DNA of 64,000 nucleotides from Nocardia sp. CDC159 (GTDB lineage Bacteria; Actinomycetota; Actinomycetes; Mycobacteriales; Mycobacteriaceae). The position numbers and the translations under genes are program-made. Below the pieces are notes generated by a model. That model searched no databases. It was given only the letters and a program-made list of their open reading frames with translations, and was not told the DNA's origin. How positions within the stretch are numbered: position 1 is the first letter of the stretch; each line of letters starts with the position of its first letter. The stretch covers positions 248,001-312,000 of the forward strand of contig NZ_JAMRXH010000007.1 of assembly GCF_023740735.1 (NCBI RefSeq), given 5' to 3'. Shown here piece by piece: positions 16,089 through 27,368 of this stretch.

Positions 16089-17342
16089 TCAGCCGACCGA
16101 GACCGGCTGGCGGCGCGCGGCGATGCGGCGGCGGCCCTCCTTCAGGGCGGTGCGCAGGCCGCGGCGGCGTCCGGTGGTGTGGTCGATGCTGGCCGAACCG
16201 CCGAAAGCCTTCTCCGAGCGGGTCTCCGGGGCGTCGTGGGTGCTGCGGCGCAGGTACTTGTTGGGCAGCGACAGCTTCATGATGGTGCGCCAGGACTTGG
16301 CGTACTGCACCGGAAGCGAACCCGTGGTGTAGGGCAGGTCGTACTTGTCGCACAACTCCCGCACCCGCACCGCGATGGCGGCGTACCGATTGCTCGGCAG
16401 GTCGGGGAACAGGTGATGCTCGATCTGATGTGACAGGTTGCCGGTCATGAAGTGCATGAGCGGGCCGCCGCTGATGTTGGCGCTGCCGAGCATCTGCCGC
16501 AGATACCATTCGGCCTGGGTCTCGTTGTCGACATCGCGCTTGGTGAATTTCTCCGCGCCGTCGGGGAAGTGACCGCAGAAGATCACCGCATTGGTCCACA
16601 CATTGCGAATGATGTTGGCGGCCAGGTTGGCCGTCAGCGTGGACAGGAAGAACGGACCCGTCAGCAGCGGGAAGAGCAGATAGTCCTTGGCGGTCTGCTT
16701 GCCGATCTTCTTCAGCACCAGCCGCCGGTCCTGCTCGAACTGCTTGCGCTCGGGGCTGTCCGGCGCCCACTTCTTCTTGGCGAGCTTGCCCAGCTCCAGA
16801 TGCTGAACGGCGACACCGTATTCGAAGAACATCTGCAGCAGCAGGTTGTAGACCGGCTGGCCGAGATAGAACGGCGACCAGCGCTGGTCCCGGGTGACGC
16901 GCAGCAGGCCGTAGCCGATGTCGTCGTCCATGCCCAGCACGTTGGTGTACTTGTGGTGCAGGTAGTTGTGGGTGATCTTCCAGTGTTCGGAGGGACCCAC
17001 GTTGTCCCATTCCCACGTCGAGGAGTGGATCTCCGGATCGTTCATCCAGTCCCACTGTCCGTGCATGACGTTGTGGCCGATCTCCATGTTCTCGATGATC
17101 TTGGCCGTGGACAGCAGCGCCACGCCCGCGAACCACGCGGGCGGGAAGAAACTGGCGAACAACACCGCGCGCCCGCCGATTTCGAGGCCGCGCTGAAGCC
17201 GGATCACATTGCGGATGTAGCGCGCGTCGCGCTCGCCGCGGGAGGCCTCGATCTCACGCCGGATCGCGTCCAGCTCGGCACCGATCGCCTCCACGTCCTC
17301 GGGAGTGAGGTGGGCGTATTCCTTGACATCCGAGATCGCCAT
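16089..17342 (-). CDS. Membrane acyl-CoA/acyl-lipid desaturase (DesA3-like)
   Basis: A 417-residue membrane di-iron fatty acid desaturase, probably a delta-9 acyl-CoA desaturase similar to M. tuberculosis DesA3 (Rv3229c). The three histidine boxes are HNVMHGQWD, HNYLHHKYTN and HQIEHHLFPDLPSN. Hydrophobic segments lie around residues 55-85 and 205-240. It starts at ATG 17342, and its promoter carries a 21-bp element shared with the ferredoxin reductase gene upstream (at 20223-20243). It is the second of two tandem desaturase genes, and the C-terminus is basic (RRRGLRTALKEGRRR). Electrons are expected from the reductase encoded at 19019-20167. Confidence 0.92.
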   Translation of the reverse strand: MAISDVKEYAHLTPEDVEAIGAELDAIRREIEASRGERDARYIRNVIRLQRGLEIGGRAVLFASFFPPAWFAGVALLSTAKIIENMEIGHNVMHGQWDWMNDPEIHSSTWEWDNVGPSEHWKITHNYLHHKYTNVLGMDDDIGYGLLRVTRDQRWSPFYLGQPVYNLLLQMFFEYGVAVQHLELGKLAKKKWAPDSPERKQFEQDRRLVLKKIGKQTAKDYLLFPLLTGPFFLSTLTANLAANIIRNVWTNAVIFCGHFPDGAEKFTKRDVDNETQAEWYLRQMLGSANISGGPLMHFMTGNLSHQIEHHLFPDLPSNRYAAIAVRVRELCDKYDLPYTTGSLPVQYAKSWRTIMKLSLPNKYLRRSTHDAPETRSEKAFGGSASIDHTTGRRRGLRTALKEGRRRIAARRQPVSVG

Positions 17343-17359
17343 GGTGGTTACACTACCGT

Positions 17360-17385
17360 AGGTTACGGCTCCGTAGGTTAACTAC
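17360..17385 (-). promoter_or_regulatory. Operator-like element before the first desaturase
   Basis: On the plus strand AGGTTACGGC, two bases, then CGTAGGTTA occupy 17360-17380. The same element, differing only at the two central bases, occurs at 20223-20243 before the reductase gene. The core TACGG-CT-CCGTA (17364-17375) is a perfect palindrome. A further CCGTAGGTTA copy starts at 17356, and CCGTA-GGT-TACGG (17356-17368) is also a perfect inverted repeat. The element lies 18-38 bases upstream of the start codon. Confidence 0.6.
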
Positions 17386-17436
17386 AGATTGATTCACAGT
17401 TGTGATCTGGATCGCATTGTGAAAGTGACCAACGGG

Positions 17437-18843
17437 TCAGTTCGCCTGCCGCTGCCGTCGCCGCATCCGCCAGATCGCCCGCTCCCGCAGGGCCTTGCGG
17501 CGCAGTAGCTGCTGCTCCTCGCGGGCCTTGTCCTGCAGGGCCTGCCTGGCCTCGCGCAGGGCCTGCTTCTCCTGGCGTGCCTTCTCCCGCAGCGCCACCT
17601 TGGCCTCGGCCATGGCCGAGCGCAGGCCGCGCCGATGTCCGGTCCGCGGATCGATTCCGGGCCAATGGTTCTCGGCCCACTGGTCCGCGGTCGGCAGCGA
17701 GACCCGCGACAGCGCGGCGAATTTCCGCTCCGAGGAGGTCTCCGGCGCGTCGTCGGCGGTCCGGCGCAGGAACCGGTCCGGCAGTGCCAGCTTGTGAATA
17801 GTACGGAATGCCAGCAGATATTGCTTGCCGAGCGAACCGGTCGTATACGGCAGATCGTACTTGTCGCACAGCTGGCGCACCCGCGCGGCGATCTCCGGAT
17901 ACCGATTGCTCGGAATGTCGGGAAACAGATGATGTTCGATCTGGTAGCAGAGGTTGCCGCTCATGAACGCCATTGCCGGGCCCGCCTGGAAATTGGCGCT
18001 GCCCAGCATCTGCCGCAGATACCACTCGGCGCGGGTCTCGTCGGCGAAATGCTCCTCGGTGAACTTCTCGGCGCCGTCGGGGAAGTGGCCGCAGAAGATC
18101 ACCGCATACGCCCACAGATTGCGGATCAGATTCGCGGTGGCGTTCGCCTTCAGCGTCTGCTTCCAGGCCGGGCCGGTGAGCAGGGGGTAGAGGACGAAAT
18201 CCTTGGCGACCTGCCGACCGGCCTTGCGCGCGAACGCCTTGTTCGGCTCGGAGAACACCTGCCACGGGGACACGCCCGTCTGCAGCTTCTCCGCCGACAG
18301 GTCGTGCAGCGCGATGCCCCATTCGAAGGTGGCGGCCAGGACGAGGTTGGCCAGCGGTTGGACCAGATGCAGCGGCTTCCACTGCTCGTCGCGGGTCATG
18401 CGCAGGATGCCGAAACCCAGGTCCTCGTCCTTGCCGAGCACGTTGGTGTAGGTGTGGTGGGAGTAGTTGTGCGCCCGCTTCCACTGTCCGGACGTGCCGG
18501 TCATATCCCACTCCCAGGTGGTGGAGTGGATCTCCGGGTCGTTCATCCAATCCCACTGCCCGTGGCTGATGTTGTGCCCGAGCTCCATGTTCTCGATGAT
18601 CTTCGCGACCGACAGCATGGCCGTGCCGAGCAGCCACGCCGACCGCTTCCGGCTCGCGAACAGCGTCGCCCGCCCGGCGGCCTCGAGAATGCGCTGGGCG
18701 CGAATCGTCCGACGAATATATTTCGCGTCCCGATCGCCCAGTGACTGCTCCACATCCCGGCGGATGGCGTCGAGTTCCGCGCCGAGGGTCTCGATGTCGG
18801 CCGGGGTCAGATGGGCGTACGCATTGATGTCGGTAATTGCCAC
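17437..18843 (-). CDS. Membrane fatty acid desaturase with charged C-terminal tail
   Basis: A 468-residue paralogue of the desaturase just downstream, alike along most of its length (for example AHLTPADIETLGAELDAIRR against AHLTPEDVEAIGAELDAIRR). Its histidine boxes are HNISHGQWD, HNYSHHTYTN and QIEHHLFPDIPSN. It differs by a C-terminal extension of roughly 60 residues, rich in Arg, Lys, Glu, Gln and Ala without Pro, that looks like a coiled coil (for example REKARQEKQALREARQALQ). The GTG at 18843 gives the same N-terminus as its paralogue (MAITDINAYAHLT). It lies between the reductase and the first desaturase, all in one direction. The 21-bp element is absent upstream of it, so it may be read through from the reductase gene. 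Confidence 0.9.
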   Translation of the reverse strand: MAITDINAYAHLTPADIETLGAELDAIRRDVEQSLGDRDAKYIRRTIRAQRILEAAGRATLFASRKRSAWLLGTAMLSVAKIIENMELGHNISHGQWDWMNDPEIHSTTWEWDMTGTSGQWKRAHNYSHHTYTNVLGKDEDLGFGILRMTRDEQWKPLHLVQPLANLVLAATFEWGIALHDLSAEKLQTGVSPWQVFSEPNKAFARKAGRQVAKDFVLYPLLTGPAWKQTLKANATANLIRNLWAYAVIFCGHFPDGAEKFTEEHFADETRAEWYLRQMLGSANFQAGPAMAFMSGNLCYQIEHHLFPDIPSNRYPEIAARVRQLCDKYDLPYTTGSLGKQYLLAFRTIHKLALPDRFLRRTADDAPETSSERKFAALSRVSLPTADQWAENHWPGIDPRTGHRRGLRSAMAEAKVALREKARQEKQALREARQALQDKAREEQQLLRRKALRERAIWRMRRRQRQAN

Positions 18844-19018
18844 AGTGTTGGATTGCCTCGCTAGTCGGATGCCGATGTTCGATTGCCTCGTCGCGCTCGA
18901 ACGGCGCTCATCGCCAGGTGTGCGCACTCACCGACTACGGGGTCGCGAGGAGCACCGGGTGTGCCATCGAGAGTATCGGGTTTCGGTGAACGGTGTTGCA
19001 GCCGCGCGCCGCGGCCGG

Positions 19019-20167
19019 TCACACATCGAGGGTGCAGTCGCCGGCCGCGGCGGAGATGCAGGTCTGGATCTTCTCCCCGGCCTGGCGCTCGACCCCGTTG
19101 CGCAGATCGCGGGTGTGCCCCTCGGTCAGCGTCACCACACAGGTCTGGCAGATACCCATCCGGCAGCCGAACGGCATCTGCACGCCCGCGTCCTCACCGG
19201 CCTGCAGCAGGCTGGTGGCGCCGTCGACGGCGACGCTGCGCCCAGTGCGCGCGAAGGTGACCGTGCCGCCCTGGCCGACGGCCGAGCGTTCCACCTCGAA
19301 CCGCTCGATATGCAGTCGCTCGGTCAGTCCGGCCGCGCCCCAGTGCTTTTCGATATCGTCGAGCATGGCCAGCGGGCCGCACGCCCAGGTCTCGCGCTCG
19401 CGCCAATCCGGGAACAGCTCGTCCAGATCGGCCAGCGCGAACTTGCCCCGCTCCCCGGTGAGGTGCAGATGCGAGATGAAGCTCGGATGCTTGTCGTGCA
19501 GTTCGCGCAGTTCCTCGGCGAACATGACGTCGTCGGAGGTGCGCGCCGAATGCACGTGCACCACATCGGGCAGGTTGGCGCGACGATCCAGCGTGCGCAG
19601 CATGCCCATCACGGGCGTGATGCCACTGCCCGCGGTCAGGAACAGGATCTTGGCGGGCGGCGGCTCGGGCAGCACGAAACCGCCCTGCGGCGCGGCCAGG
19701 CGAACGACCGTGCCCTCGGGTACGCCGTTGACCAGGTGGCTGGACAGGAAGCCCTCCGGCATGGCCTTGACCGCGATCGAGATCAGCCGCTTGGACCGGC
19801 TTTCCGGATCACTCCAATCCGGCGGACAGGTCAGCGAATACGACCGCCAGTGCCAGCGCCCGTCCACCAGCACCCCGATGCCGATGTACTGACCCGGGGT
19901 GAACTTGAAGTCGAACCCCCACCCCGGCTTGATCACCAGCGTGACCGAATCCGCGGTCTCCTTGCGCACGTCCACGATGCGCCCGCGCAGCTCACGCGCG
20001 GACCACAACGGATTGACCAGGTGCAGATAGTCATCCGGCAGCAAGGGGGTGGTGATGCGCGCCGCGGCCCCCCGCAGCGCGTTGAGGCGGGTCCGCCCGG
20101 CCATCTTCGCCTCGGCGACCGGAGCCTCCAGCCATTCCCGAATACTCTGTACGGATTTCGAGACCAT
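19019..20167 (-). CDS. Ferredoxin reductase (FAD/NAD(P)H plus [2Fe-2S]) for the desaturases
   Basis: A 382-residue electron-transfer flavoprotein of the Rv3230c type, which in mycobacteria feeds electrons from NADPH to DesA3. An FAD domain has WRSYSLTCPP. The NAD(P) domain has LTAGSGITPVMGMLRTL and CGPLAMLDDIEKH. A C-terminal plant-type ferredoxin domain has ligands in CRMGICQTC and a final Cys in KIQTCISAAAGDC. The ATG lies at 20167. The 21-bp element at 20223-20243 lies 56-76 bases upstream. It is the first gene of the reductase-desaturase-desaturase cluster; 175 bases separate it from the second gene. Confidence 0.93.
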   Translation of the reverse strand: MVSKSVQSIREWLEAPVAEAKMAGRTRLNALRGAAARITTPLLPDDYLHLVNPLWSARELRGRIVDVRKETADSVTLVIKPGWGFDFKFTPGQYIGIGVLVDGRWHWRSYSLTCPPDWSDPESRSKRLISIAVKAMPEGFLSSHLVNGVPEGTVVRLAAPQGGFVLPEPPPAKILFLTAGSGITPVMGMLRTLDRRANLPDVVHVHSARTSDDVMFAEELRELHDKHPSFISHLHLTGERGKFALADLDELFPDWRERETWACGPLAMLDDIEKHWGAAGLTERLHIERFEVERSAVGQGGTVTFARTGRSVAVDGATSLLQAGEDAGVQMPFGCRMGICQTCVVTLTEGHTRDLRNGVERQAGEKIQTCISAAAGDCTLDV

Positions 20168-20222
20168 TCGTGCAGACGCCCATTTCCTGTGATCACGCGC
20201 CGACCGGCGCAGCCTGACAGCA

Positions 20223-20243
20223 AGGTTACGGCATCGTAGGTTA
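20223..20243 (-). promoter_or_regulatory. Operator-like element before the ferredoxin reductase
   Basis: Plus-strand AGGTTACGGC, AT, CGTAGGTTA. It matches the element at 17360-17380 in 19 of 21 positions, differing only at the two central bases. A short palindrome TACG-GCAT-CGTA is embedded. This suggests a common regulator for reductase and desaturase. Confidence 0.6.
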
Positions 20244-20267
20244 GGTCAGGATGGGAGCCACGTCACG

Positions 20268-20840
20268 TCAGAGCAGTTCCAAGAGGAACGGCAGTTCCTG
20301 GGCGGCGTACCAGGCCAGCTGGTGATCCTCGGCGTCGCCCAGGACGAATTCGGCGTCGGGGTCGCCCAGGTCGGCGGCATCGATCACGTCGACGGCCTTG
20401 GCCACGGCCGGTTCGGCCTCGGCCAGGTCGACGTGTACCGAGGCGATCTGGTGGTAGGCGATCGGGGCCGACAGGCGGACCACGGCGTCGTCCAGGTCGG
20501 GGCGCAGGGCGGCGTCGGCGATGTCGGCGGCGATGACGGCGCGGCGGTAGACCGGGCTGTGGTAGGCGGGGTTGTCGTCGTCCTCGTCGGCATCGGCGGA
20601 GGCGAGGGCCGCCTCGCGTTCGTCGGCCAGCAGGCGCAGTGCCGCGCGCGCGGCCTCGCCCATGGCCACCTCGGCCAGTTCCTCGTCGTCGCCGGAGGCG
20701 TAGGCCTCCCGTAGCGCGGGGGTGACCGCGAACGCCGTGTCGTTGATCGCGCGGATCTCCCGATCGTTCACCAGGTCCCGCAGCATGGCGACGGTCGCCG
20801 GGACGTAGACCCGTAGCTTGCCTTCACTGGACGCAGGCAC
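20268..20840 (-). CDS. DUF6912 family protein (Rv3231c-like)
   Basis: A 190-residue acidic, cytoplasmic protein of unknown function, conserved in mycolic actinobacteria at this place. It begins with LRVYVPATVAMLRDLVND, and has NDTAFAVTPALREAYASGDDEELAEVAM and VHVDLAEAEPAVAKAVDVI. I chose GTG at 20840, which overlaps the end of the upstream acyltransferase gene by 17 bases; nothing closer gives a complete N-terminus. The overlap implies co-transcription with the acyltransferase. No catalytic motif is visible. Confidence 0.78.
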   Translation of the reverse strand: MPASSEGKLRVYVPATVAMLRDLVNDREIRAINDTAFAVTPALREAYASGDDEELAEVAMGEAARAALRLLADEREAALASADADEDDDNPAYHSPVYRRAVIAADIADAALRPDLDDAVVRLSAPIAYHQIASVHVDLAEAEPAVAKAVDVIDAADLGDPDAEFVLGDAEDHQLAWYAAQELPFLLELL

Positions 20841-22230
20841 CGAGCATCTCCTCCATGGACTCGCGCACCGCCGCGGACAGCACGCCGATATCGGCCATCG
20901 CATCGCGATCGGCATTGAGACCGTAGAACACGTTTCCGTCGTAGGACGTGATTCCGATACTCGAGGCCTGGTTGCGCAGCAGTGGCGACACCGGATACAT
21001 CTCCAGCATCCGCGCGCCGCCGATGTACATCGGCTGCTGCGGACCCGGCGCGTTGGTGATCACCAGATTGAACGTGTGCTCTGCGAACGTACTCGCCGCC
21101 CGCACGCTCATCGCATGCAGGCTGGCCGGAGCGAACCCGGCCATGTGTACCAGGGTGCGGGCGCGCACGCTGCGGCGGTGCCGGGCGTGCGCGGCGGTGG
21201 CGTGGCGGATGTGCGACAGCCGCATCACCGGATTCGGCTCGCCGACGGGCAGATCGACCAGGAACGAGGACACCTCGCTGGCCGGTCGGAGCTGATCGCC
21301 GTCGGGGCCCTCCACGTAGACCGACATGGGCACCACCGTGCGCAGCACCGCCGATTGGGTGAGCAGCTCGCCGCGCGACTGCAGGAAGATGCGCAGCGCC
21401 CCGGTGACCACCGCCAGGATCACATCGTTGATCGAGCAGTCGACCCGCCGTCGGATCCTGCGATAGTCCTCGAGATCGGTGCGCACCACGTCGAAGCGGC
21501 GATTGCGCGAGGTGCGGGTGTTGAACGGGCTGTCCGGCGCGCCGATGGCCGCGGTGCGCACCAGCGAGACCACCTTCTCCACGGCCCGCCCGGTGACCCC
21601 GACGATCGAATGGGACCCCGCCTCGCGCAACGCCTGCAGCGCCTCGCGCGGCTGGCCCGCCAGTTCCATCGCCGCCATGGTCAGCAGTTCCGCCTCGCCC
21701 GGCTCGCGGCGCGCGGTCCAGGCGTCGGCGGCGACCTCGCGCGGCGACGGGCTGGTATCGAGGATCACGTGGCCGATCTCGAGTGCGGTGGCGCCGTCGA
21801 CCAGCGCGCTGTGGGTCTTGGTGAAGATCGCGCGGCGGCCGCCGGACAGCCCCTCGATCAGATACATCTCCCACAGCGGCCGGGTCTGGTCGAGCGGGCG
21901 TGAGGACAACCGGGCGACCAGATCGTAGAGTTGCTCCTCCGATCCGGGACCGGGTAGCGCCGAGCGCCGCACGTGATAGGTGATGTCGAAGCCGCTGTCC
22001 TCCACCCACACCGGCCGACCCAGCGCCAGCGGGACCTCGCGCACCTTGCGGCGATAGCGCGGCACCAGCGGCAACCGGCTTTCGACCAGTTCGACCAGTC
22101 GGTCGTAGCCGAGCCTGCTCCCGTCGGTTCCGCCATCGCGAACGATCGCGAGCGAGCCGATATGCATCGGATTACTGCTCGATTCGAGCCGGTAGAACGA
22201 CGCATCCTGCGGCGTCAGTCTCGTGATCAC
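20824..22230 (-). CDS. WS/DGAT-family acyltransferase with altered active-site motif
   Basis: A 468-residue member of the wax ester synthase/diacylglycerol acyltransferase family, which makes storage lipids from acyl-CoA. Family marks are LTPQDASFYRLESSSNPMH at the N-terminus, SINDVILAVVTGALR, and FNLVITNAPGP with PMYIGGARM near the C-terminus. The active-site HHxxxDG motif reads THSALVDG here, so the second and reportedly essential His is Ser. Activity may be lost or changed. The start was chosen as GTG 22230 because GGAAGGAG lies 11 bases before it; ATG 22263 has no ribosome binding site. It corresponds in position to M. tuberculosis Rv3233c/Rv3234c. Confidence 0.85.
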   Translation of the reverse strand: MITRLTPQDASFYRLESSSNPMHIGSLAIVRDGGTDGSRLGYDRLVELVESRLPLVPRYRRKVREVPLALGRPVWVEDSGFDITYHVRRSALPGPGSEEQLYDLVARLSSRPLDQTRPLWEMYLIEGLSGGRRAIFTKTHSALVDGATALEIGHVILDTSPSPREVAADAWTARREPGEAELLTMAAMELAGQPREALQALREAGSHSIVGVTGRAVEKVVSLVRTAAIGAPDSPFNTRTSRNRRFDVVRTDLEDYRRIRRRVDCSINDVILAVVTGALRIFLQSRGELLTQSAVLRTVVPMSVYVEGPDGDQLRPASEVSSFLVDLPVGEPNPVMRLSHIRHATAAHARHRRSVRARTLVHMAGFAPASLHAMSVRAASTFAEHTFNLVITNAPGPQQPMYIGGARMLEMYPVSPLLRNQASSIGITSYDGNVFYGLNADRDAMADIGVLSAAVRESMEEMLGACVQ

Positions 22231-22396
22231 GCTGCTGCGTACTCCTTCCGGTACTCGATCCATTGTGCGGTCACACAAACGGCTCGGCGGCGGCCGTGTG
22301 GCACTTTTCGCGATACCGGTGGAAGCCCTTCACCCGCAGCGGGTTCCGTGCGATGCTGGTGCGATTCGTGTCCAGGGGAGCAGATACGAGGGGGAA

Positions 22397-22894
22397 ATGC
22401 TGACACCCGCGCCGAATACCGAACCGCCGCTGGAGGGTGCCGACCGGCCGGGCCGAGCGCCGCTGCCCTGCCGTCATCGTCTGCCCGCCCGCGCCGCTGC
22501 GCTCCGCCTGCGCGGATCGCACCGCCGGTCGCCGCACGACGGGCGTTCCCCATCCTACGCCAGGGCGGGCGAAAGAAGTTCGGGGGCAATGCGATTCGCC
22601 GAACGGTCGCTGCGGCTGGTGCTCGAGGCGCTGGACGGCCGCCGCTCGGCCGCGCAGCTCGCCCGGCTGGTGGATCCGACCGTGGCGGCCACCCTCGCGA
22701 CCCTGATCCGCACCGGCGCCGCCGAGCGCAGGCTGGGCCCCGCCGTGCTGGTCGCCGTCCGGACCGAGCCGATCGGGCCGGGCGTCGCGGAGGTGGTGGC
22801 GGGATACGAACGCGGCGGACGGCGGTTCGCGATCGCCGCCCGGGCGGCCTGCCGTCGAGGGGAGTGGCGGCTGGTAGCCCTTAGGCTGCGATGA
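22397..22894 (+). CDS. Rv3235 family protein
   Basis: A 165-residue Ala/Arg-rich basic protein of unknown function, in the same place as M. tuberculosis Rv3235 just upstream of secA1. The first 60 residues are low complexity. The conserved part begins near residue 65 with MRFAERSLRLVLEALDGRRSA and continues LARLVDPTVAATLATLIRTG to VAGYERGGRRFAIAARAACRRGEWRL. The ATG at 22397 is preceded by GAGGGGGA almost without spacing. The SecA-linked location suggests, but does not show, a role near the Sec system. Confidence 0.75.
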   Translation: MLTPAPNTEPPLEGADRPGRAPLPCRHRLPARAAALRLRGSHRRSPHDGRSPSYARAGERSSGAMRFAERSLRLVLEALDGRRSAAQLARLVDPTVAATLATLIRTGAAERRLGPAVLVAVRTEPIGPGVAEVVAGYERGGRRFAIAARAACRRGEWRLVALRLR

Positions 22895-23059
22895 CCGGCG
22901 TGAATAGCGCCCCGATGATGTGGGCGCGGTGCGCGCCCGCCGCCTAGGATGGATCCCGCATTACCATGGGCGATGCTGCCACAGCCAGCCCCCGCCTGGG
23001 GTCCAGCCCCGCGTGGGGTGCCGAGACGAACAACACCGACCAGAGGACTGACGAGACCC

Positions 23060-25897
<2,838 letters not shown>

Positions 25898-25907
25898 TTT
25901 CGCCGTG

Positions 25908-25942
25908 AACGCCCTCCCATCCCCGCGATGGGAGGGCGTTTC
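25908..25942. terminator. Terminator between secA and the DUF1444 gene
   Basis: Perfect 13-base arms at 25908-25920 and 25928-25940 (AACGCCCTCCCAT and its complement), loop CCCCGCG, followed by TC-rich bases. It lies between convergent genes. Confidence 0.85.
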
Positions 25943-25954
25943 TCGTCGCGTTGG

Positions 25955-27163
25955 CTATTCCAGTGCGACGGCCGTGCGGCTCAGCGCGGTCAGGGTGGCG
26001 TCGTCGGGCCAGTGCCGGACCTCGTAGCGTGGGGGTTCGAGGCCGGGGACGGGGGTGAGGCCGAGCGCCTCGAGCGCATCGGGGAATGGCACCGTGAACA
26101 GTGTGTACGGCTCGCCCTGGTCGTCCTCGTCGCAGAAGGCGATGTAATCGGTTCGGGGCAGGAGGTATTCGACGCCCCTACCCCAGATGGTGACCGTATC
26201 GGTGCCGTGTGGGCCCTCGGTGAGGTATGCGCCCGCGACGTAGGCCGGTTCGATGTCGTAGCGCTCGAGGTGCAGCTCCTCCTCGAATCTTTCGCGCAGC
26301 CATTCGGACTGCGCGGCGTATTCCGAGACCGCGAGGCCGCAGGCCGCGCGGCGGGCTGCGGCGTGCTGGGGGTGTGGGCCGACGAGGTCGAACGGCACCA
26401 CATTCCCATCCGGATCGAGGGTGTAGCCCTGCGGTGACAGTGCTCGCGTGGCCTCCCGGTACTCCTGCTCGGCCATGGCGAACAGTGGTTCGAGCACGTC
26501 GGGATCGTCGGGGGCCACGATCAGGGTGTCCACGTCGGGCGCGAAGGCGACCGGCCGACGATCGCCGAATGTGAAGGCCGCCAGCCATTCCGGGGACAGC
26601 AGCCGGGAGGTGAAGTAGCCGTTGCCGTCGTCCGCGAATCGCACGACGGTGTTCGGGTCGACCGAATCCGGCGGTCCGAGCGCGGCGAGATTGGCTCGCG
26701 CCGTGGCGAATACGCGCTCGGCCGGGACACCCCATTCCGACGCCTCGCCCGCGGTCACGATCGAGCGGCGGTCGGGCAGGTCGACGGCGACCAACTCGTC
26801 GAGGAACGGAAAGGCCGGGCGGGCGAGGAATTCGACATCGTCGGGCGCGGCGAGCCGATACGACACCGGTCGCAGGATCGGCCGCAGCCGGTTTCGGACC
26901 TGTTCCCAGCCGAATTCCTCGGTGCCGGATGCCAGCAGGGCGGTGACGAAACGCGCGATCCGCGCCGCGCGCTCCTCCTCGGCCAGGTCGGCCGTCTCGC
27001 GAAAGAGGTTGTCCAGGTAGAGGATTCGGTCGCGTTCGGCAACCGTGAGGGAGAATTCGTCCGGGTCGTAGACCACCCCGGCCAGGCCCAGCCCACCGGA
27101 TATCGTCTCGATCTGTCCTGCCACCTGCCGCGCGAATTCGAAGCGCCGCTCTTCGCTGCTCAT
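25955..27163 (-). CDS. DUF1444 (YtpQ-like) family protein
   Basis: A 402-residue soluble protein resembling the DUF1444/YtpQ family known mainly from Firmicutes. The conserved core is LRPILRPVSYRLAAPDDV, followed by RPAFPFLDELVAVDLPD, GEASEWGVPAERVFATARANL and a later WLAAFTFGDRRPVAFAPDVDTLIV. Function is unknown. The start ATG at 27163 (MSSEERRFEFARQV) is preferred to an upstream in-frame one at 27202. There is no signal peptide or membrane helix. It is an insertion relative to the mycobacterial gene order and sits alone between secA and a SnoaL-like gene. Confidence 0.7.
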   Translation of the reverse strand: MSSEERRFEFARQVAGQIETISGGLGLAGVVYDPDEFSLTVAERDRILYLDNLFRETADLAEEERAARIARFVTALLASGTEEFGWEQVRNRLRPILRPVSYRLAAPDDVEFLARPAFPFLDELVAVDLPDRRSIVTAGEASEWGVPAERVFATARANLAALGPPDSVDPNTVVRFADDGNGYFTSRLLSPEWLAAFTFGDRRPVAFAPDVDTLIVAPDDPDVLEPLFAMAEQEYREATRALSPQGYTLDPDGNVVPFDLVGPHPQHAAARRAACGLAVSEYAAQSEWLRERFEEELHLERYDIEPAYVAGAYLTEGPHGTDTVTIWGRGVEYLLPRTDYIAFCDEDDQGEPYTLFTVPFPDALEALGLTPVPGLEPPRYEVRHWPDDATLTALSRTAVALE

Positions 27164-27368
27164 CGAGGTCCGACTGTATGCCCTCGCGGGGGTGGTGCGC
27201 ACCCGCTGCCGGAGAGGTCGATGAGGGGCAAGGACATCGGTCCGGCAGCGGGGCTACCCGTAGTCTGCTGCGCCGGTCGGGATAGCGGAAGTGTTGCGGT
27301 GTTGCCGGTTGTTGCCGGGTTCGACCATTGTGGCAATACTGTTCGGTCGCCCCGGGTACCGTGCGGGA

